A stretch of 64,000 nt of DNA from Cyanodermella asteris. Lineage: Eukaryota > Ascomycota > Lecanoromycetes > Ostropales > Stictidaceae. The stretch is taken from NCBI GenBank assembly GCA_900618795.1, contig UYJD01000004.1:1446347-1510346 (forward strand). Direction: 5' to 3'. This document shows positions 42,530 to 55,085 of this stretch, in pieces; positions within the stretch are counted from its first letter, which is position 1; every line of letters starts with the position of its first letter. The notes beneath the pieces are model-generated. The model saw nothing but the letters and a program-made list of their open reading frames with translations. It was not told where the DNA came from and searched no databases. The position numbers were made by a program, and so were the translations under genes.

Positions 42530-44579
42530 ATGACCGAGTTCATTGGGTAAGTGCAGTGCTCCCCAACACCATTGCGGGTGTTGTTCATGCTGACAGCGTC
42601 CCATTAGATCTCGAATTTCCCTCATCTCTAAACGTGACATCCGGTGAGCTAGCTCCAACGACCAGAGCGCAATGGCAATTTTTGCTAATTCTGTAGCTAT
42701 GTTGGCACGCTACACGAAATTTCCTCGGAAAACGCGACAGTCGCCCTCGAAAATGTGCGATCTTATGGCACAGAAGGCCGCCGGCCTGGCGAGGAGGTGC
42801 CAGCCAACCCAGCCGTCTACGAGTACATCGTCTTCAAGGGCAGCGATGTCAAGGACCTCAGAATAGAGGAGCGACCACAAGAGCAGGAGCCGCAAAAGCC
42901 GAACATGCCTGATGACCCTGCCATCCTGGGGGTGAGTGCTGACTTAATAAGTTTCCCCCGCCTTTTCTAATACTGAATGATGAAATATTTCGGATGTTAA
43001 CTCAAACGTATCCGAGAGCGCAAAACCCATGTGGATACCTCCGTTGCCTTCCTTCTGACGCAGATCAAACTTCCTGGATAGACTCACCACCATTATATCG
43101 AGAGTTGCTGACGATGCACAACAGAGCCAACGCAAGCCTACGCCAGGGAGCAACGCGCCACAGCCCGCGGTATCTCCCATGCAGCAAGAGCAATCCCATC
43201 CACAGCAGGGTCCGCAGCAGGGATCGCAGCCTCCCTTCCACCCGCAAGGCCCGAACCAGCGTCCTCCATACCAGCAGATGCCCTACCCGCCTTATGGTTA
43301 TACGCCTCAGCAGCATTTCGGTGGCCCGCAAGGCTTCCCTCCAGGACCTGGTCGCGGTGGACCAGGCTTCCCAAATATGCAGTACGGTGCTCCTCCACCA
43401 CACTGGTATGGCCCGGGCGGATTCGGTCCACCTCCGCACATGGGCCCCGGTCACTTCCCGCAGCAGCCTATGCCAATCGGTCCTCCCGGTCAACGGGGTC
43501 CACCGCCAAATGAGCAACAATCACAGCAACAGCCACCGATTGGAGCTCTGAGCGGGCCCGCGGGTGCCAAAGATAACAAGAAGCCTGCACCCACGCAGCA
43601 GCAGGAGAATATAGTACCTGCCCAAGAAAAGCCAGCGGCTTCCAAGGCGAAGACGCCGAATCCGCCTGCTGGCGCCCGAGCACCAGCTCCTCCTACCGAC
43701 ACAAAGCCGGGCGTCGAAGCTGCTCTGGCTCCTCCTGCACCAAGCCAGGGCCAGCTTGACGGTCAGACAAGCACAGCTCCTTCTAAGCCCAATAAAATCT
43801 TCCCAGTTATTCCTTTGACCGGTCCAACGATGAACTTTGGAGCTCCTAACGGCAGCAGTCAGCAGGCCGCTGTTGCGGCTCAAGGCGCTGCTGCCGGTGC
43901 TGCACAGATCATGGCAGCGAAGCTACCGGGTCCAGGGATTTCGAAGCCTACCGAGGATGCAAGTCGTGACGCACGTGCTGCAGTTGCTGAAGCGATGGCG
44001 AAATTAGCAGGCGGCAAGAAGACCAAAACCAGCGCCATGGAGAATCTAACGAAGCAGGTTGCCAATATGCGTACGACCGCGCCCGCGGGTGCTTCCCAGA
44101 ACGGTCGTAGGACAAGCCAGTCGCGCGGCCGCGGCGGACGCAATCGGGAGCCAGCCCGCAAGGTTGAGGTTCCGAACGAGGCATTCGACTTTGAAGCGTC
44201 CAATGCAAAATTCAACAAGCAGGACTTGGTCAGGGAAGCCATCGCTTCTGGTTCTCCTCTACAATCGCCGGTCGATGGATCGAGTCCTCCGCCCCCAAAT
44301 TCCAACGAAGGAGCGCAATACAACAAGACTAGCAGTTTTTTTGATAACATCTCAAGTGAGATGAAAGAGCGCGCCGAGGCCAGCGCCGAGCAACAACTTG
44401 GAGGCCGAGAGTTCCGCACTGAGGAACGTCGCAAAAACATGGAAACGTTTGGTCAAGGCAGCGTAGACAGCGGGTTCAGATATGGGGGCAGAGGACGCGG
44501 ACGAGGTCGAGGCAGGGGAAGAGGCCGGGGCCGTGGCGGATTCCGTAGCAACAATGGTGTCGTTGGCGCCGAGGGCTAG
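42530..44579 (+). CDS. Scd6/Sum2/Lsm14-type P-body RNA-binding protein, four exons
   Basis: Joined exons 42530-42546, 42608-42643, 42697-42931 and 43125-44579 give 580 residues. An N-terminal Lsm14-type domain (1-75) reads GSRISLISKRDIRYVGTLHE and VALENVRSYGTEGR. A long Pro/Gln/Gly-rich region follows. An FDF box lies near 445-465 (NEAFDFEASNAKFNKQDL), an FFD box near 498-512 (SFFDNISSEMKER) and a TFG box near 525-545 (EERRKNMETFGQGSVD). The C-terminus is an RGG-like run of Gly-Arg repeats. Relatives repress translation and promote decapping by binding Dhh1/DDX6, Edc3 partners and eIF4G in P-bodies. Introns have donors GTAAGT, GTGAGC and GTGAGT; exon 1 is only 17 nt. Intron 3 (193 nt) is longer than the others and could hide an alternative exon. 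Confidence 0.93.
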
Positions 44580-45726
44580 CACTCCCGGGCGGAGGCTACT
44601 GGATCATCCGGTCAGGAAGCACATCAGCATGCGGCACTTCCCTCGTGTTCTGAGCCAAGGACTCATGGACAGCCTGCTGCAATGGTCGAGTACTTTCAGC
44701 CGCCTGATCCTGACCTGCCGAAAGACTGGCATACCATCTCTGGGTGGGTGGACCAGGTGGAAAAGCAGCGTACGAATGTATACACATGGCTATAGGCCTC
44801 ACGTGAGCACTGACACAGCCTCTGACGCTCGCGTGCATCAGAGTGCAATGCGAAAGACTACGGGGCAAGAAAAATGAGGTGTAAAACAGGGATGATCGGT
44901 GTGGGTTTCGGGGCTCGTCACAGTTGGCAGGCCGACACGATTATTTTGTCTGCATACGACCACGAGGCATGATTGATACGAGGAAGCATGACTGGCGTCG
45001 AGTGCCAAAGATTTGCAAACTAGTAGTCGGCAGAAAGCAATGTTACCGATATCCTCAGAAGGTGGCCACTTGACACGCCCAGTGCGCAAGTAAAATCCAT
45101 TGCACTGGAACTAAAAATGGCTGCGCTCGTGCACGTTGACCATCGCCACGAGATCAGGGACACAGAGCCACTAGTACAAGCCAAGTGCCGCCGCTGTGAT
45201 GGAGTGAATTATGTGGCCTGAATTGTGACCGGTGTGAAGCTGTGATTCGGCTATTATGCCCCAGGACGAGGAAGGGTTGGCAGCTCCGAGCTCCCCACTG
45301 TTGTGCCAAGTCTTGCAGGCACGACCGGCAGACGCGAAAGTGCCTTCCACACCAAAACGCCAAAAACTCAGCCTACACTCTGTGCTTCTTTCATCTCGAC
45401 ATCGTCCCCCCTCCACCAGATCGCACATTCTCCTGCCCTCACCTCTTCCTTCTCACCTCACCTCACTCTCGTCCGCCTCCCTTCCTCCCCTCTACCGCCC
45501 CTGTTCGAGGCAACGAAGCCTTCGGTCTCAAGCTCCGCCAACAGTGAGCCGCACCCACCCCACTGAGCGGCCATATGCGTCGCGCCAGCTGGGCCGCTAC
45601 AGTTTTCTTTGCACACCAGGCTAACGACTCGTTCAGATCTCCGTCTCTCGGTGTCGCGTCCCCCGACTTCCGTGCTGCTCTATCTCGACTTGACAGCTAG
45701 TTTCTCGTCAACGGCGATTCGTCAAA
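44580..45726. other. Intergenic with CT-rich leader
   Basis: No gene supported. Bases 45390-45520 are strongly pyrimidine-rich and probably belong to the promoter or long leader of the KH-domain gene. Confidence 0.5.
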
Positions 45727-46909
45727 ATGACCACCGATATCCGTAACGAGCCGAATGACCTCGACGCCGTCACCGATGCTCTCGGCCGCACCAGCTTGAT
45801 GAACAACCACGAGGACGGCTTGGGTCCCGACGGACAGCCGCTGCCCAAGACCGACGACGAATACGCCACACACCAGTTGACTTTGCGCGCCATCGTAAGC
45901 TCCAAGGAGGCCGGCGTGATCATCGGCAAAGGCGGCAAGAATGTCGCGGACCTTCGTGACGAGACTGGCGTCAAGGCCGGCGTCAGCAAAGTTGTTCAGG
46001 GCATCCACGACCGCGTCTTGACCGTCACTGGTGGCCTTGACCAGATTTGCAGAGCGTATGCCATCGTTGCTAAGGGCTTATTGGAAGGCGCGCCTACAAT
46101 TGGCATGGGAGGAGTGATCAATCCGAACGGCACCCATCGTGAGTAGAAGCATACGATTGCTCTGAAATACTGGAATGCTAACCGTCTCAGCTATTCGCCT
46201 GCTCATCTCCCACAATCAGATGGGCACTGTCATTGGCCGCCAGGGCATCAAAATCAAGCAGATCCAGGACACGGCAGGTGTTCGCATGGTGGCGCAGAAG
46301 GACATGCTTCCTCAATCGACCGAACGTATCGTCGAAGTCCAGGGTACTCCCGAGGGAATCTCCAAGGCGATCTGGGAGATCGGCAAGTGCCTGATCGACG
46401 ACTGGCAGCGTGGACAGGGCACCGTTCTGTTCAACCCAGCCACCCGTGCGGAATTGGGGACATCATCGAACGGTCGAGGTCCTCTCAGCCCTACTAGCAT
46501 CGGTAGCGGTGGCGGTAATGGTGGCTATGGTGGCCGCAGCAGCTATGCTCGCACCGGCAACGGCGCCGACTTCTCGGACAACGCCTACACGCGTGGCCCA
46601 AGCACCACTCCCATCCACCGCGGCCCACCACCGACCACGACTGAGGATGGGGAGGAGATACAGACCCAGAACATCAGCATACCGTCCGACATGGTTGGAT
46701 GCATCATTGGTCGTGGCGGAAGCAAAATCAGCGAGATTCGCAAATCGTCCGGTGCTCGCATCTCGATTGCAAAGGCCCCGCACGACGAGACGGGCGAACG
46801 CATGTTCACCATCACTGGAAGTGGCGCTGCAAACGAGAAGGCTCTGTACTTGCTGTATGAAAACCTGGAGGCCGAGAAGATGCGCCGCAGCCAGCAACCG
46901 CCAGAGTGA
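45727..46909 (+). CDS. Triple KH-domain RNA-binding protein (PCBP/Rnc1 type), two exons
   Basis: Joined exons 45727-46138 and 46191-46909 give 376 residues. The 52-nt intron (GTGAGT...GCTAAC...CTCAG) splits a Pro codon, joining NGTHP to IRLLISHNQMG. Three KH domains each show the RNA-clamping GXXG loop: GKGG at 67-70, GRQG at 153-156 and GRGG at 311-314. Domains 2 and 3 are separated by a Gly/Ser/Tyr-rich linker (about 225-295). Architecture and length match human PCBP and fission yeast Rnc1, which bind C- or U-rich mRNA elements and control stability and translation. The N-terminal 45 residues are acidic and disordered. Confidence 0.93.
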
Positions 46910-48930
46910 TTCGGCAGTGAAAGCCACCAAGCTGTCTTGTTACCTTTTTTGAAAACCTCTGCTTCACCCTCTATTTGGCTCTACTCGTAAGAGCACGCAC
47001 GCACGCACGCAGTATTGCCAGTCCGTCCTTTGATGTCGAGGACGATTTGACACGACCAATGAAGGAACCACGGTGGATGAGAATGAGGCAGTCGGTCCAG
47101 GCGCCGTCCAGGCGTTTCGTGACCAAAGCGACCCCTTCTCCCCGACCGGTTTCTTGCTCTCGCTAATTTCCTGATCCACATCTCTCCTCGTCGGCGAACC
47201 AACAAAGCCGAAAAACACGCTGTCATGCCACGACACCTTGCTCGAGTATCCTATACCTTTTTGGCCGCGAAGCAACCTTGACACTCTCTCTTCCAACCTG
47301 CACCATGACCATTACGTACACGGAGCGACCGACCAAGACACCACTACTCAGACCCCGACGCTGATCTCGATCCTTTATCCTGCCACGATCTTGACCTCGT
47401 GGCGATCAATTGATACCCCGTTGCGCTGAAGTTTAGAAGATTGGAGGAGACTTGAAGGCTGATGGCGTGTGATGCCATCAGCAGAGTGTGTAATATAGCA
47501 ATGTGGACGGAGATTTTTGGAGCTTTGACGAGCTTGCGAATGGCTTGAGTTTGCGAGGGGGTTGGTCTCCAACCCAAGTAAAGCGCAAGCAGAATATGCT
47601 TTCACTCTGAACAAGTCAGCTAGCTTATTGATCTCAGAAGAGACTTGCCTTGTTGCAAGTGGATTTCATTAATTCCGTGAGCGACATCTGCCAGGCCGAG
47701 CCATGTACTGGCCAGTCCCGCCGCGAGCTGTCGATGTAGTAAAGCCAGGATCGCTCGTAAGACGCACCCCACAAGCGCCGCGGTATGGGCCGAGCAGGGG
47801 ATGAATGTGATTGACGGAGTGCACGATGCTCTAATAATGCGACTATGAATTCCTGACGGCATGTGGGGACGATGGCCGCAAGGAGGCACGCGTGATCGGC
47901 ATCGAGCCCAGGATGCTTGCTGTCGCACTACGAATAATAGACTCGCCACATTCCATATCAGGTCTACTCATCAGTTTGTGAAGCTCGCGGCAGGGATGAG
48001 ATGATGAAATTGAGCTCAGAGTCAGGGTCAAGACCAACAGAAAGCTTGGACATGTTGCAGGAGCCCAAGCGTCCCGACCCAGCCCGACCCAGCCCGAGAA
48101 GCAGCATAAACTTTGACACATACGAGGCCATTCCGGCGTCGAATGAAAGGCCCTCCACTTGACCCGTGGAGATCAAGGGACGGGATGAGGCGGACCCTGA
48201 CAAGGATACGAAGCTGAGTCTTGTCTTACTCTGTGACTTGCGCTGATTCTGCACTTGAAAGTATCACTATACATCAATGCAGATTGCGGCACTTTGTGTT
48301 ACATCGCAGCGATTTTCCTTTACTCGTGCTGACTCGTGCGAGAGTATTCATCAGCGTGTAGATGGTCCAAAATAGGCTGTTGCTTCACTCTGCTTGACAT
48401 CAACAAGTTGTTGGTCTATGCAATGATATCAGTGTACGTAGCGGTGGCACACAGAGCCTTTTCCGTAGTAAGATTCGACGGCCACGTTCCAGGTTCCGAG
48501 AACCAAGAACTGGAACGTGTGGGTTAGATTGTCTTTTCTTGCCAGCATTCTGGCATTCTTGCAACTCGACCGACAGACCGGCCGGCGGCCAAGAGCAGTT
48601 AATCACGCGGTGCTGAGCGCCGGCCGTTGACCAGCACAACTAACCCGTACTGTCTGTCGACTGGCTAATTATCAAGTTGACGACGCGGGGCCAAGCTGTT
48701 GCTACTTACCACCGAGCTGCCATTTCGTCGTCGGCGCCGCCATTGACGGACGTTCCCACCGGCCGGTTTTCGAGAAAGAATTGCTTCCCCACACTCCTGC
48801 CCGGCCTCTGTACACTACCCTCCTCTTCCAGCCTCGTCCATTCTCCTCTCGCTCACCCTGGTTGTCGTGCTTCTCGACCGAAAGAGCACAAACTCCAGCT
48901 GCCTCGTACGGCGCGCTTTCGCGCTGGAGA
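46910..48930. other. 2-kb intergenic stretch with small repeats
   Basis: No supported gene. A (CACG)n run lies at about 46993-47010. CCCGACCCAG is repeated two and a half times at about 48073-48097. The last 200 bases are pyrimidine-rich leader of the PAS kinase gene. Confidence 0.5.
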
Positions 48931-51900
48931 ATGACCGAGGCGCCGCAGAATGCAGGTATGCTATGCCAGCCATCTTCAGCCGTTTCCAGCCCACCCTCCC
49001 TCGCTGCTGCATTACTCTTCAGCTGCCGCCATGCCATTACTCACTGCCCGAGAATCAATGTCTCGCCGCTCAGCTTGGCTGACCTGCTCGACAACGTTGC
49101 CCGGCTTACCCCAGCCTGCGGTCAGACGGGCCTACGCCTCCATATGTATAGATCATATGCTCTGCGCCAGGCCTGTTCCTCGTCCCGTGTCCGTGACGCC
49201 GCCCTCACCAGCCTGCCGTGACCTATTGTGGCCATTGCTATCGTCTGCTGCCTCTTGATGCTTATACTCGTGGCTCTCCGACTCCCGCTGACCTACTCTG
49301 TCTCATCTATAGGCCGCAATGACAAAAAGGCGACGGCAACATCGCCGACTCTCGCCCCTCACCCCATCGCCCTGCCCAAGAACCGCTCGACGGATAACCT
49401 CGCTCGCGATCTTGCCATCACTCCCATTACACGAACCGAATCAGATCCACACGAGTCTGCCTCCTACAACCCACGTATACGCTCGTCCATGGATGGAGGC
49501 TCGGTGAGAGATCGTGACGCTTTGCTGAGGAGTCCCCTTGTTGCAGAACCAGAGCATGGACTGGGTATATCTGGATTGAGGAGGATCAGGCAGGGCCCGA
49601 GCCGGGGCCCAAGTCGACCGCCGAGTGGAACGACGAGTCGAACACCCACCGCTCCACCCAGCCCGGAATTTCGCTTCGAGTCCCTCTCAAGGCGATCGAG
49701 CATGCACATGCATGTTTCGGGCCATCGCGGCTTCAGTGTCGACGGCATGGCCCCTGCATCAGCCACTCTAGGCTTCGGGGAGGATCTCCAAAGATTTCCC
49801 AGCGAGTCTCTGCACAGCTTCAGCTTCGCTCACCAGAGTGAGGACGCCATTTACAATCGTCAAAATATTCTTCGTAAGAGTGTGGAATTCATGCGGGACA
49901 GGGGCTGGGCTGCTGCTTCGCACCCAGGACTCATGCTCGCACATGCCAAAATCTCCGGAGACCCAGAAGTGCAAGGCATGATAAACCTCCTTAGTCGAGC
50001 CCATCTACTCGACAACGAGACGGGTAAAAACAAATACGGGCCCATGACTGGACCGATCATCATAGACGGCGACAACCTATTCGAAAAGAACTTTGTTCAA
50101 CGTACTGAGAGCCCCGAGCCTGTGGAGAGCGAAGCGCTAAGTCCACGCCCCACGACTGTCGATGCAAAGATGTTGAGCCCGGCCAGCGAATCCGGCGACT
50201 CTGGCTCGACGTCTACAAAGAGTAGCAGCTCCCGTACAGGAAGTCAAGGTTCGACTCCACAGCAGTCAACGCCACAGTCTCAGTATCAACCGATCAAGGC
50301 AGCAGCTCCCCGGCCGAGCCTTCGACGAACATTCACAGACATAAGGACGCTGAGCGTCCAAACCCAGCTTGCTGACGAATTGTCCAAACCATACAATGCC
50401 GCAGACCCAAGTCTGGACTCTGCGTTACTTTCGCCCACACTGATCCCATCATTTGACAAAAACAGCCTCCCTCCGGCTGGAATATCATCCACACATGCCG
50501 CCCACAACAGATGGTCGCCAGCCTCACAGGCCATCTTCACTACCGAAACGAAAGACCCCTGGACAATACTAGCAGCGAACGATCTCGCTTGCCTGGTTTT
50601 TGGTGTAAGCGCAACAGAGATGCGAAAGCTGAGCATAATGGATGTCATACGAGAAGACAGACGATCGTGGTTGAAGCAGAGATTGGAAGCGGCGGGATCC
50701 GAAGCTGCACTCAAAGCGCGCAATGCAAACAATGGCGCGCCAAAGTCTAGAAAGTCAAGCGCCAACCCGCCACCAAGCAATCTGAATGTCGGTAGGGCCG
50801 GCATCACGGCCATGCTTCTGAGTAAGCCAAACAGCCGGCAACAAGCGAGCAAACGAGCACAAACCGAAGGCCACCCTGTGCGAAGTGGGACCCGGCAAGC
50901 TAGTGCCAGCGATGCGGCCAAAGCGCGTGGCGTTCTGCTCTGTGGTGATATATTCCCGATTCAGAAACGAAATGGAATGACCGGTTCCGCAAGCTTGTGG
51001 GTGAAGGAGAAGAAGGGCTACCTCATATGGGTACTTGAGGAAATTGTGCAAGATTCTGCAAATATTACGCTCGACGAGGCCGGCAAAATCGTGTCAGCTG
51101 ACGGGGCTCAGAAAGTGATTTGGGGCATCCAAGGAGTGCAACAGGGCAAGCACATCTCAAAGTACCTTTCCAAGATACCGACCAGCGGCATCATTCGGAA
51201 ATCGGTCGACTACAAGACGCTTGAAGATTTGAGCTACTTTACCGCTAGAAATGGCGAGGGCTACAACATTCCAGTCACTGTCGCCGCAAAGACAAACCTT
51301 GGTGAACTGGACGTCTCCAGCTTCCCGCACATGGCGGGTATCATCGTCCTGTCAGCAAGCGACTATCGCATCACAAGCTCCAATTCTGTCTTCTCGGCGG
51401 CCCTGTTTGGTCGGCAGAATCCTGATGGCCTGCATATCACAGAACTCATTCCGCACTTTGTGAAGATTCTCGATGTGTTGACAGAGGAAGAAGACGTGTC
51501 TCTTGAAGATGGCCTAGTAATCCCGGAGCAGAGCTTCCGACGCGCCAGGGCTCTGCTTGCATTCCGAGAAGATAGTGCTGATGCTGCTGAGGCTTTGTTC
51601 CTCAGACCGAATGGTCTCCAGGCTAATCACCGCGACGGATCAGGTATATACGTTGACGTGCAGATGCGGATTGTGAAGTCGGAGACAAGCGTACCAGAAG
51701 AAGCTATTATCGAAGAACAGGAGGACGAAACCGAGGATGGTCAAACAGATTCAGCAAAGTCAGGCTTGGTGTTTGCGCTCTGGATAACTTACTCTCGTCA
51801 CATGCATAGCGTTGGTGGTGGCAACAAGACACCTACCTCTCTTGTGTCACGACCACCTACACCACCTCATCAGCCGAGCCCAGGTCAAGCAACGGCCATC

Positions 51901-53002
51901 ATCAGCGAGCACGATGATCTTGACCGGCCCGACACTCCAAAAGGCACGATGAGCACCTCGGCGCAAATTGAGGCAGACATAAGAGAGGCAACCGAAGCGC
52001 CAATCAGCACGAAGCCGATGACCCATAAAGTGGTAGAGATTAGACCAGAACCATCTCGCCATGGGAAATCGGACAGTGAGGCTACTATTGTGCCCGCAAA
52101 AGATGACGACAACCCAAAATTGAAGAGAACTATCAATGACTATGTTATCTTGGAAGATATGGGTCAAGGTGCATATGGACAGGTCAAACTCGCTCGTTAC
52201 AAGAAACCACCAGGCAACAAGCATGTCCTCAAGTACGTCACAAAGAAGCGCATTCTTGTTGACACATGGATGCGTGATCGCAAACTTGGCACGGTCCCGT
52301 CTGAGATTCACGTTTTGAATTTCCTTCGCAAAGATGGAATGCGGCATCCGAATATCGTCGAGATGACGGGATTCTTTGAAGACAATGTCAATTACTACAT
52401 CGAAATGGTGCCACACGGGTTGCCTGGCATGGACCTGTTCGACTACATCGAGATGCGGACAAATATGGATGAGGGCGAAGTGCGCAACATATTCAGGCAA
52501 GTTGTTGCCGCACTACATCATCTTCACGTTACTGCTGGGGTTGTCCATCGAGATATCAAAGACGAGAACATCATCCTTGATGGCGAAAACAGGGTGAGGC
52601 TGATAGACTTCGGAAGTGCCGCCTACATTAAGAATGGGCCTTTCGACGTCTTCGTTGGGACAATCGGTGAGTCAGACTTGTCTGTGACAAACTTTCCAAT
52701 CAACACTAACCTTCCCACCAGACTATTGTGCACCTGAAGTTATCGAAGGGAAACGATATCGTGGCAAGGAGCAGGATGTCTGGGCGCTAGGCATCTTGCT
52801 ATATACCTTGATCTACAAAGAGAACCCATTCTACAATGTTGATGAGATTCTAGACCACGAGCTTCGCGTGCCGTGGGTCATGAGCGAGGGAAGTATTGAC
52901 TTGGTGCGAGCAATGCTCAACCGCGATATTGAAAGCCGCGCCACCATTGAAGATGTTGTCAGCCATCCTTGGTTGAAGGATGAAGAAGGTGAGATGGCAT
53001 AG
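48931..53002 (+). CDS. PAS-domain serine/threonine kinase (PASK/Psk type), three exons
   Basis: Joined exons 48931-48955, 49313-52666 and 52722-53002 give 1219 residues. The 55-nt second intron (GTGAGT...ACTAAC...CACCAG) splits the Asp of GTIDYCAPE. The first intron (357 nt, GTATGC...CTATAG) is long for this genome and the 25-nt first exon rests on phase and signals alone. A PAS region lies at about 415-465 (DPWTILAANDLACLVFGVS), with further PAS-like sequence at about 595-740. The kinase domain at about 950-1212 has GQGAYGQV, the VLKYVTKKRI lysine, HRDIKDENI, DFGSA and APE. Psk kinases sense nutrients and direct carbon to wall glucan through Ugp1 and regulate translation. The linker at 180-410 is Ser-rich and probably phosphorylated. 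Confidence 0.9.
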
Positions 53003-53448
53003 GAAGCCTTCTCTATGATTATGCATATATAGGCGTTTGAAACTGCATTTTTCTCGGACGGGACGGATTGCCGAAGAAGCGATACAGGCAGAGGTACACT
53101 CCAAGCGTACGAGCGAGCACACGAGAGAGTGCTGGACAGACAGACCCATTCTGAAGGCGAGGATACACCATGAGGCCTTTCACAGGGCATGAAAGAGTCT
53201 TGGATGGATATGCGCAACGAGGTATGATGACCTCAAGATGATACCACGGGAAAGAGACACTAGGCAAAGCAATTTCGTGCTCTATGGTAACATCTTTTGC
53301 ATTGTAGCAAAAGATACAGATGAATTGAGATAAGAAATTGACTGATATATGCAGCCCTCCACCAGGCAGATCCTCGAGTGTTTGTTGTTGAATTGGCCAG
53401 GAGCGCTCAGTTGCCTCCTGCACACCGATCGTTTCTGTGGTCCACAAT
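53003..53448. other. Intergenic between convergent genes
   Basis: 3' flanks of the PAS kinase and of the multi-pass membrane protein. No feature seen. Confidence 0.5.
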
Positions 53449-54093
53449 TTAGTAACGTCTACCAGGCCTCGCAGTCCGTCTACTCCCACCTCCGAACCCA
53501 ATACCTCTGATCACATCAAGCACGATGAAAAACCAAAACCACTTGATATGATCCCAAGCCCACTGCTTCGTCGACCGCGGCGTAATCTCCCACCCGACAA
53601 GCCACAACATCGCCACCACCCCGCTCACAACCATCCTCCTCGCATGCTCAAAGCCCCCAAACTCGGCAAAAAGCAACAACAGCACCTCGACGCCCGCGAC
53701 CTGAAAGAAGCTCCCCGGATGATACACGAACAGAACATCGTCGTCGTTGTCCCGGGGGGAGTCCCTACGGATGCCGATCCGCCCGTTCCGTATGTACCGA
53801 TCGCCGCGGCCGGTGAGCGGGTTCGCGATCGCGACGGGACCGGTCAGGGAGGCGAGCTTCCACTGGAAGTAGAGGGAGCAGAGGAGGGCGAGCCCGGCGA
53901 CGAAGCGGTCGAGCAGGAAGGCGCCTTCGAGGTCCCCGAGCAGCCAGGCGGTGGGCGTGAAGGGGACGGCGGCCGTGTAGAGGAGGATCCCGAGGCCGAC
54001 GGAGACGAGTTGGCGGAAACCGACCGAGGGGAGGGCAGAGGGCGCGGAGGAGGAGTAGTATGTATGCCCGGGGGCGTTGGAGTGGTACCTCAT
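53449..54093 (-). CDS. Multi-pass membrane protein of unknown function
   Basis: A 214-residue protein from MRYHSNAPGH. Four or five hydrophobic spans are visible: about 25-50 (RQLVSVGLGILLYTAAVPF), 58-82 (FLLDRFVAGLALLCSLYF), 130-150 (FFQVAGVEVLLLLFAEFGG), 155-175 (RRMVVSGVVAMLWLVGW) and 185-205 (IKWFWFFIVLDVIRGIGF). The loop after span 2 contains RNGRIGIRRDSPRDNDDD, and the end is basic and Gly/Arg-rich. The family is unknown to me. In-frame sequence continues upstream to 54252, but the first 53 residues look like leader. The complementary strand also stays open over 700 bp because of GC-rich codons; that frame is not a gene. Confidence 0.6.
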   Translation of the reverse strand: MRYHSNAPGHTYYSSSAPSALPSVGFRQLVSVGLGILLYTAAVPFTPTAWLLGDLEGAFLLDRFVAGLALLCSLYFQWKLASLTGPVAIANPLTGRGDRYIRNGRIGIRRDSPRDNDDDVLFVYHPGSFFQVAGVEVLLLLFAEFGGFEHARRMVVSGVVAMLWLVGWEITPRSTKQWAWDHIKWFWFFIVLDVIRGIGFGGGSRRTARPGRRY

Positions 54094-54910
54094 GGTGGAT
54101 CGACAAGGTGCGTTTTGAAGGTCTCGTTTTGGTTTACTTGATGGAGGACGTGAAGTGGTGAGTGAAGGTGAGAAAGAAAAACGACAAAAAATTTCGAACT
54201 GATATGAGAATGGGGGCGATGCCTGTCCGCGCCATTTTGGAATCGTGGCCATATGCTAGGCAGATATAGCGATTGGAGAAGGTTTTGGAGCGGCACAGCG
54301 TGTGCGGACGTCGCGCAGCCTGGTCGCTATGCTGGAAATGCAGTCCTGACCAGGCTGAAGCAGCTGAAGACGCCACACGATAGACGCTACCCTATGACAA
54401 AGCATCCCTCACATCACCGCCCCAATACGACTCTTACTATACGTACGAAGCCGTGAAATCATGCAGAGCGATTCATGCAGACTTGGCGTCGCGCACCGTG
54501 CTAAGCCATGGTTGTATAAACATGTGCCCGAGCGGTGTTGCATGCAGAATATGGCTCCGCGTGGCTCGCACAAAGAGATCGCCATAAGGCTGAGCCCACG
54601 AACGGAAATATGGAAACACCTTGCACTGTGTAGCTGCAATGTGGCCGGCTTGACCGAGAGTGCTGGTCTGTGCTCAGCGATCCGAACAGCGGGAATGATG
54701 CCGATAGTAGCGGAGAGCAACTGAGAATGCTCAAGAATGGCGTTCGAAACATGCACGTGAGTCACGGCAAGCAATTCCAAAAGGAGCTGGTTGAGAGTAT
54801 AATTAGCAATCGAGGACAGATGGGATGGGGCAAGGTGGGAGGAAAGAAGTCGCCGCCAGTGTTTCATTCATATAGGCTGAGCGCACAGCCAGACACCCAC
54901 CTATATGCCC
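54094..54910. other. Intergenic, no supported gene
   Basis: Promoter side of the membrane protein gene. Only short frames. Confidence 0.5.
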
Positions 54911-55085
54911 AGCTAAATACCAAGATGCGTGCATAAATGAATGCCTAGTTAAGTACTTGGTAATTACACGGCCAAGTACCAAACCGAGTATCCATCCAAG
55001 CACTTAGCTGAGGACTCAGCTAAATACCTGGCTGTATACCTAGCCAAGTACCTAGTCAGATTACTGCTCAAATACCTACTTAAGG
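54911..55085. repeat. Degenerate minisatellite, 24-bp period
   Basis: A motif close to AGCCAAGTACCTAG recurs at about 54947, 54970, 54994, 55018, 55042 and 55066, so the period is 23-24 bp over six copies; a looser copy lies at 54911. A half-unit (GTATACCTAG, 55034-55043) hints at a 12-bp ancestor. Copies differ at several positions (AAATACC, AAGTACT, AAGCACT). No open frame uses it. It lies in the intergenic space before the second MFS gene. Confidence 0.75.

Noticed and set aside
43880-44440. 186-codon minus-strand frame
   Set aside because: Antisense to the Scd6/Lsm14 exon that carries the FDF, FFD and TFG boxes.
49228-49312. Upstream extension of the PAS kinase exon (28 codons)
   Set aside because: It would start at GTG and is hydrophobic without conservation; an AG acceptor at 49311-49312 fits exon 1 at 48931 in phase.
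53437-54141. 234-codon plus-strand frame rich in Glu/Gly
   Set aside because: Antisense to the multi-pass membrane protein; the open state comes from GC-rich codons.
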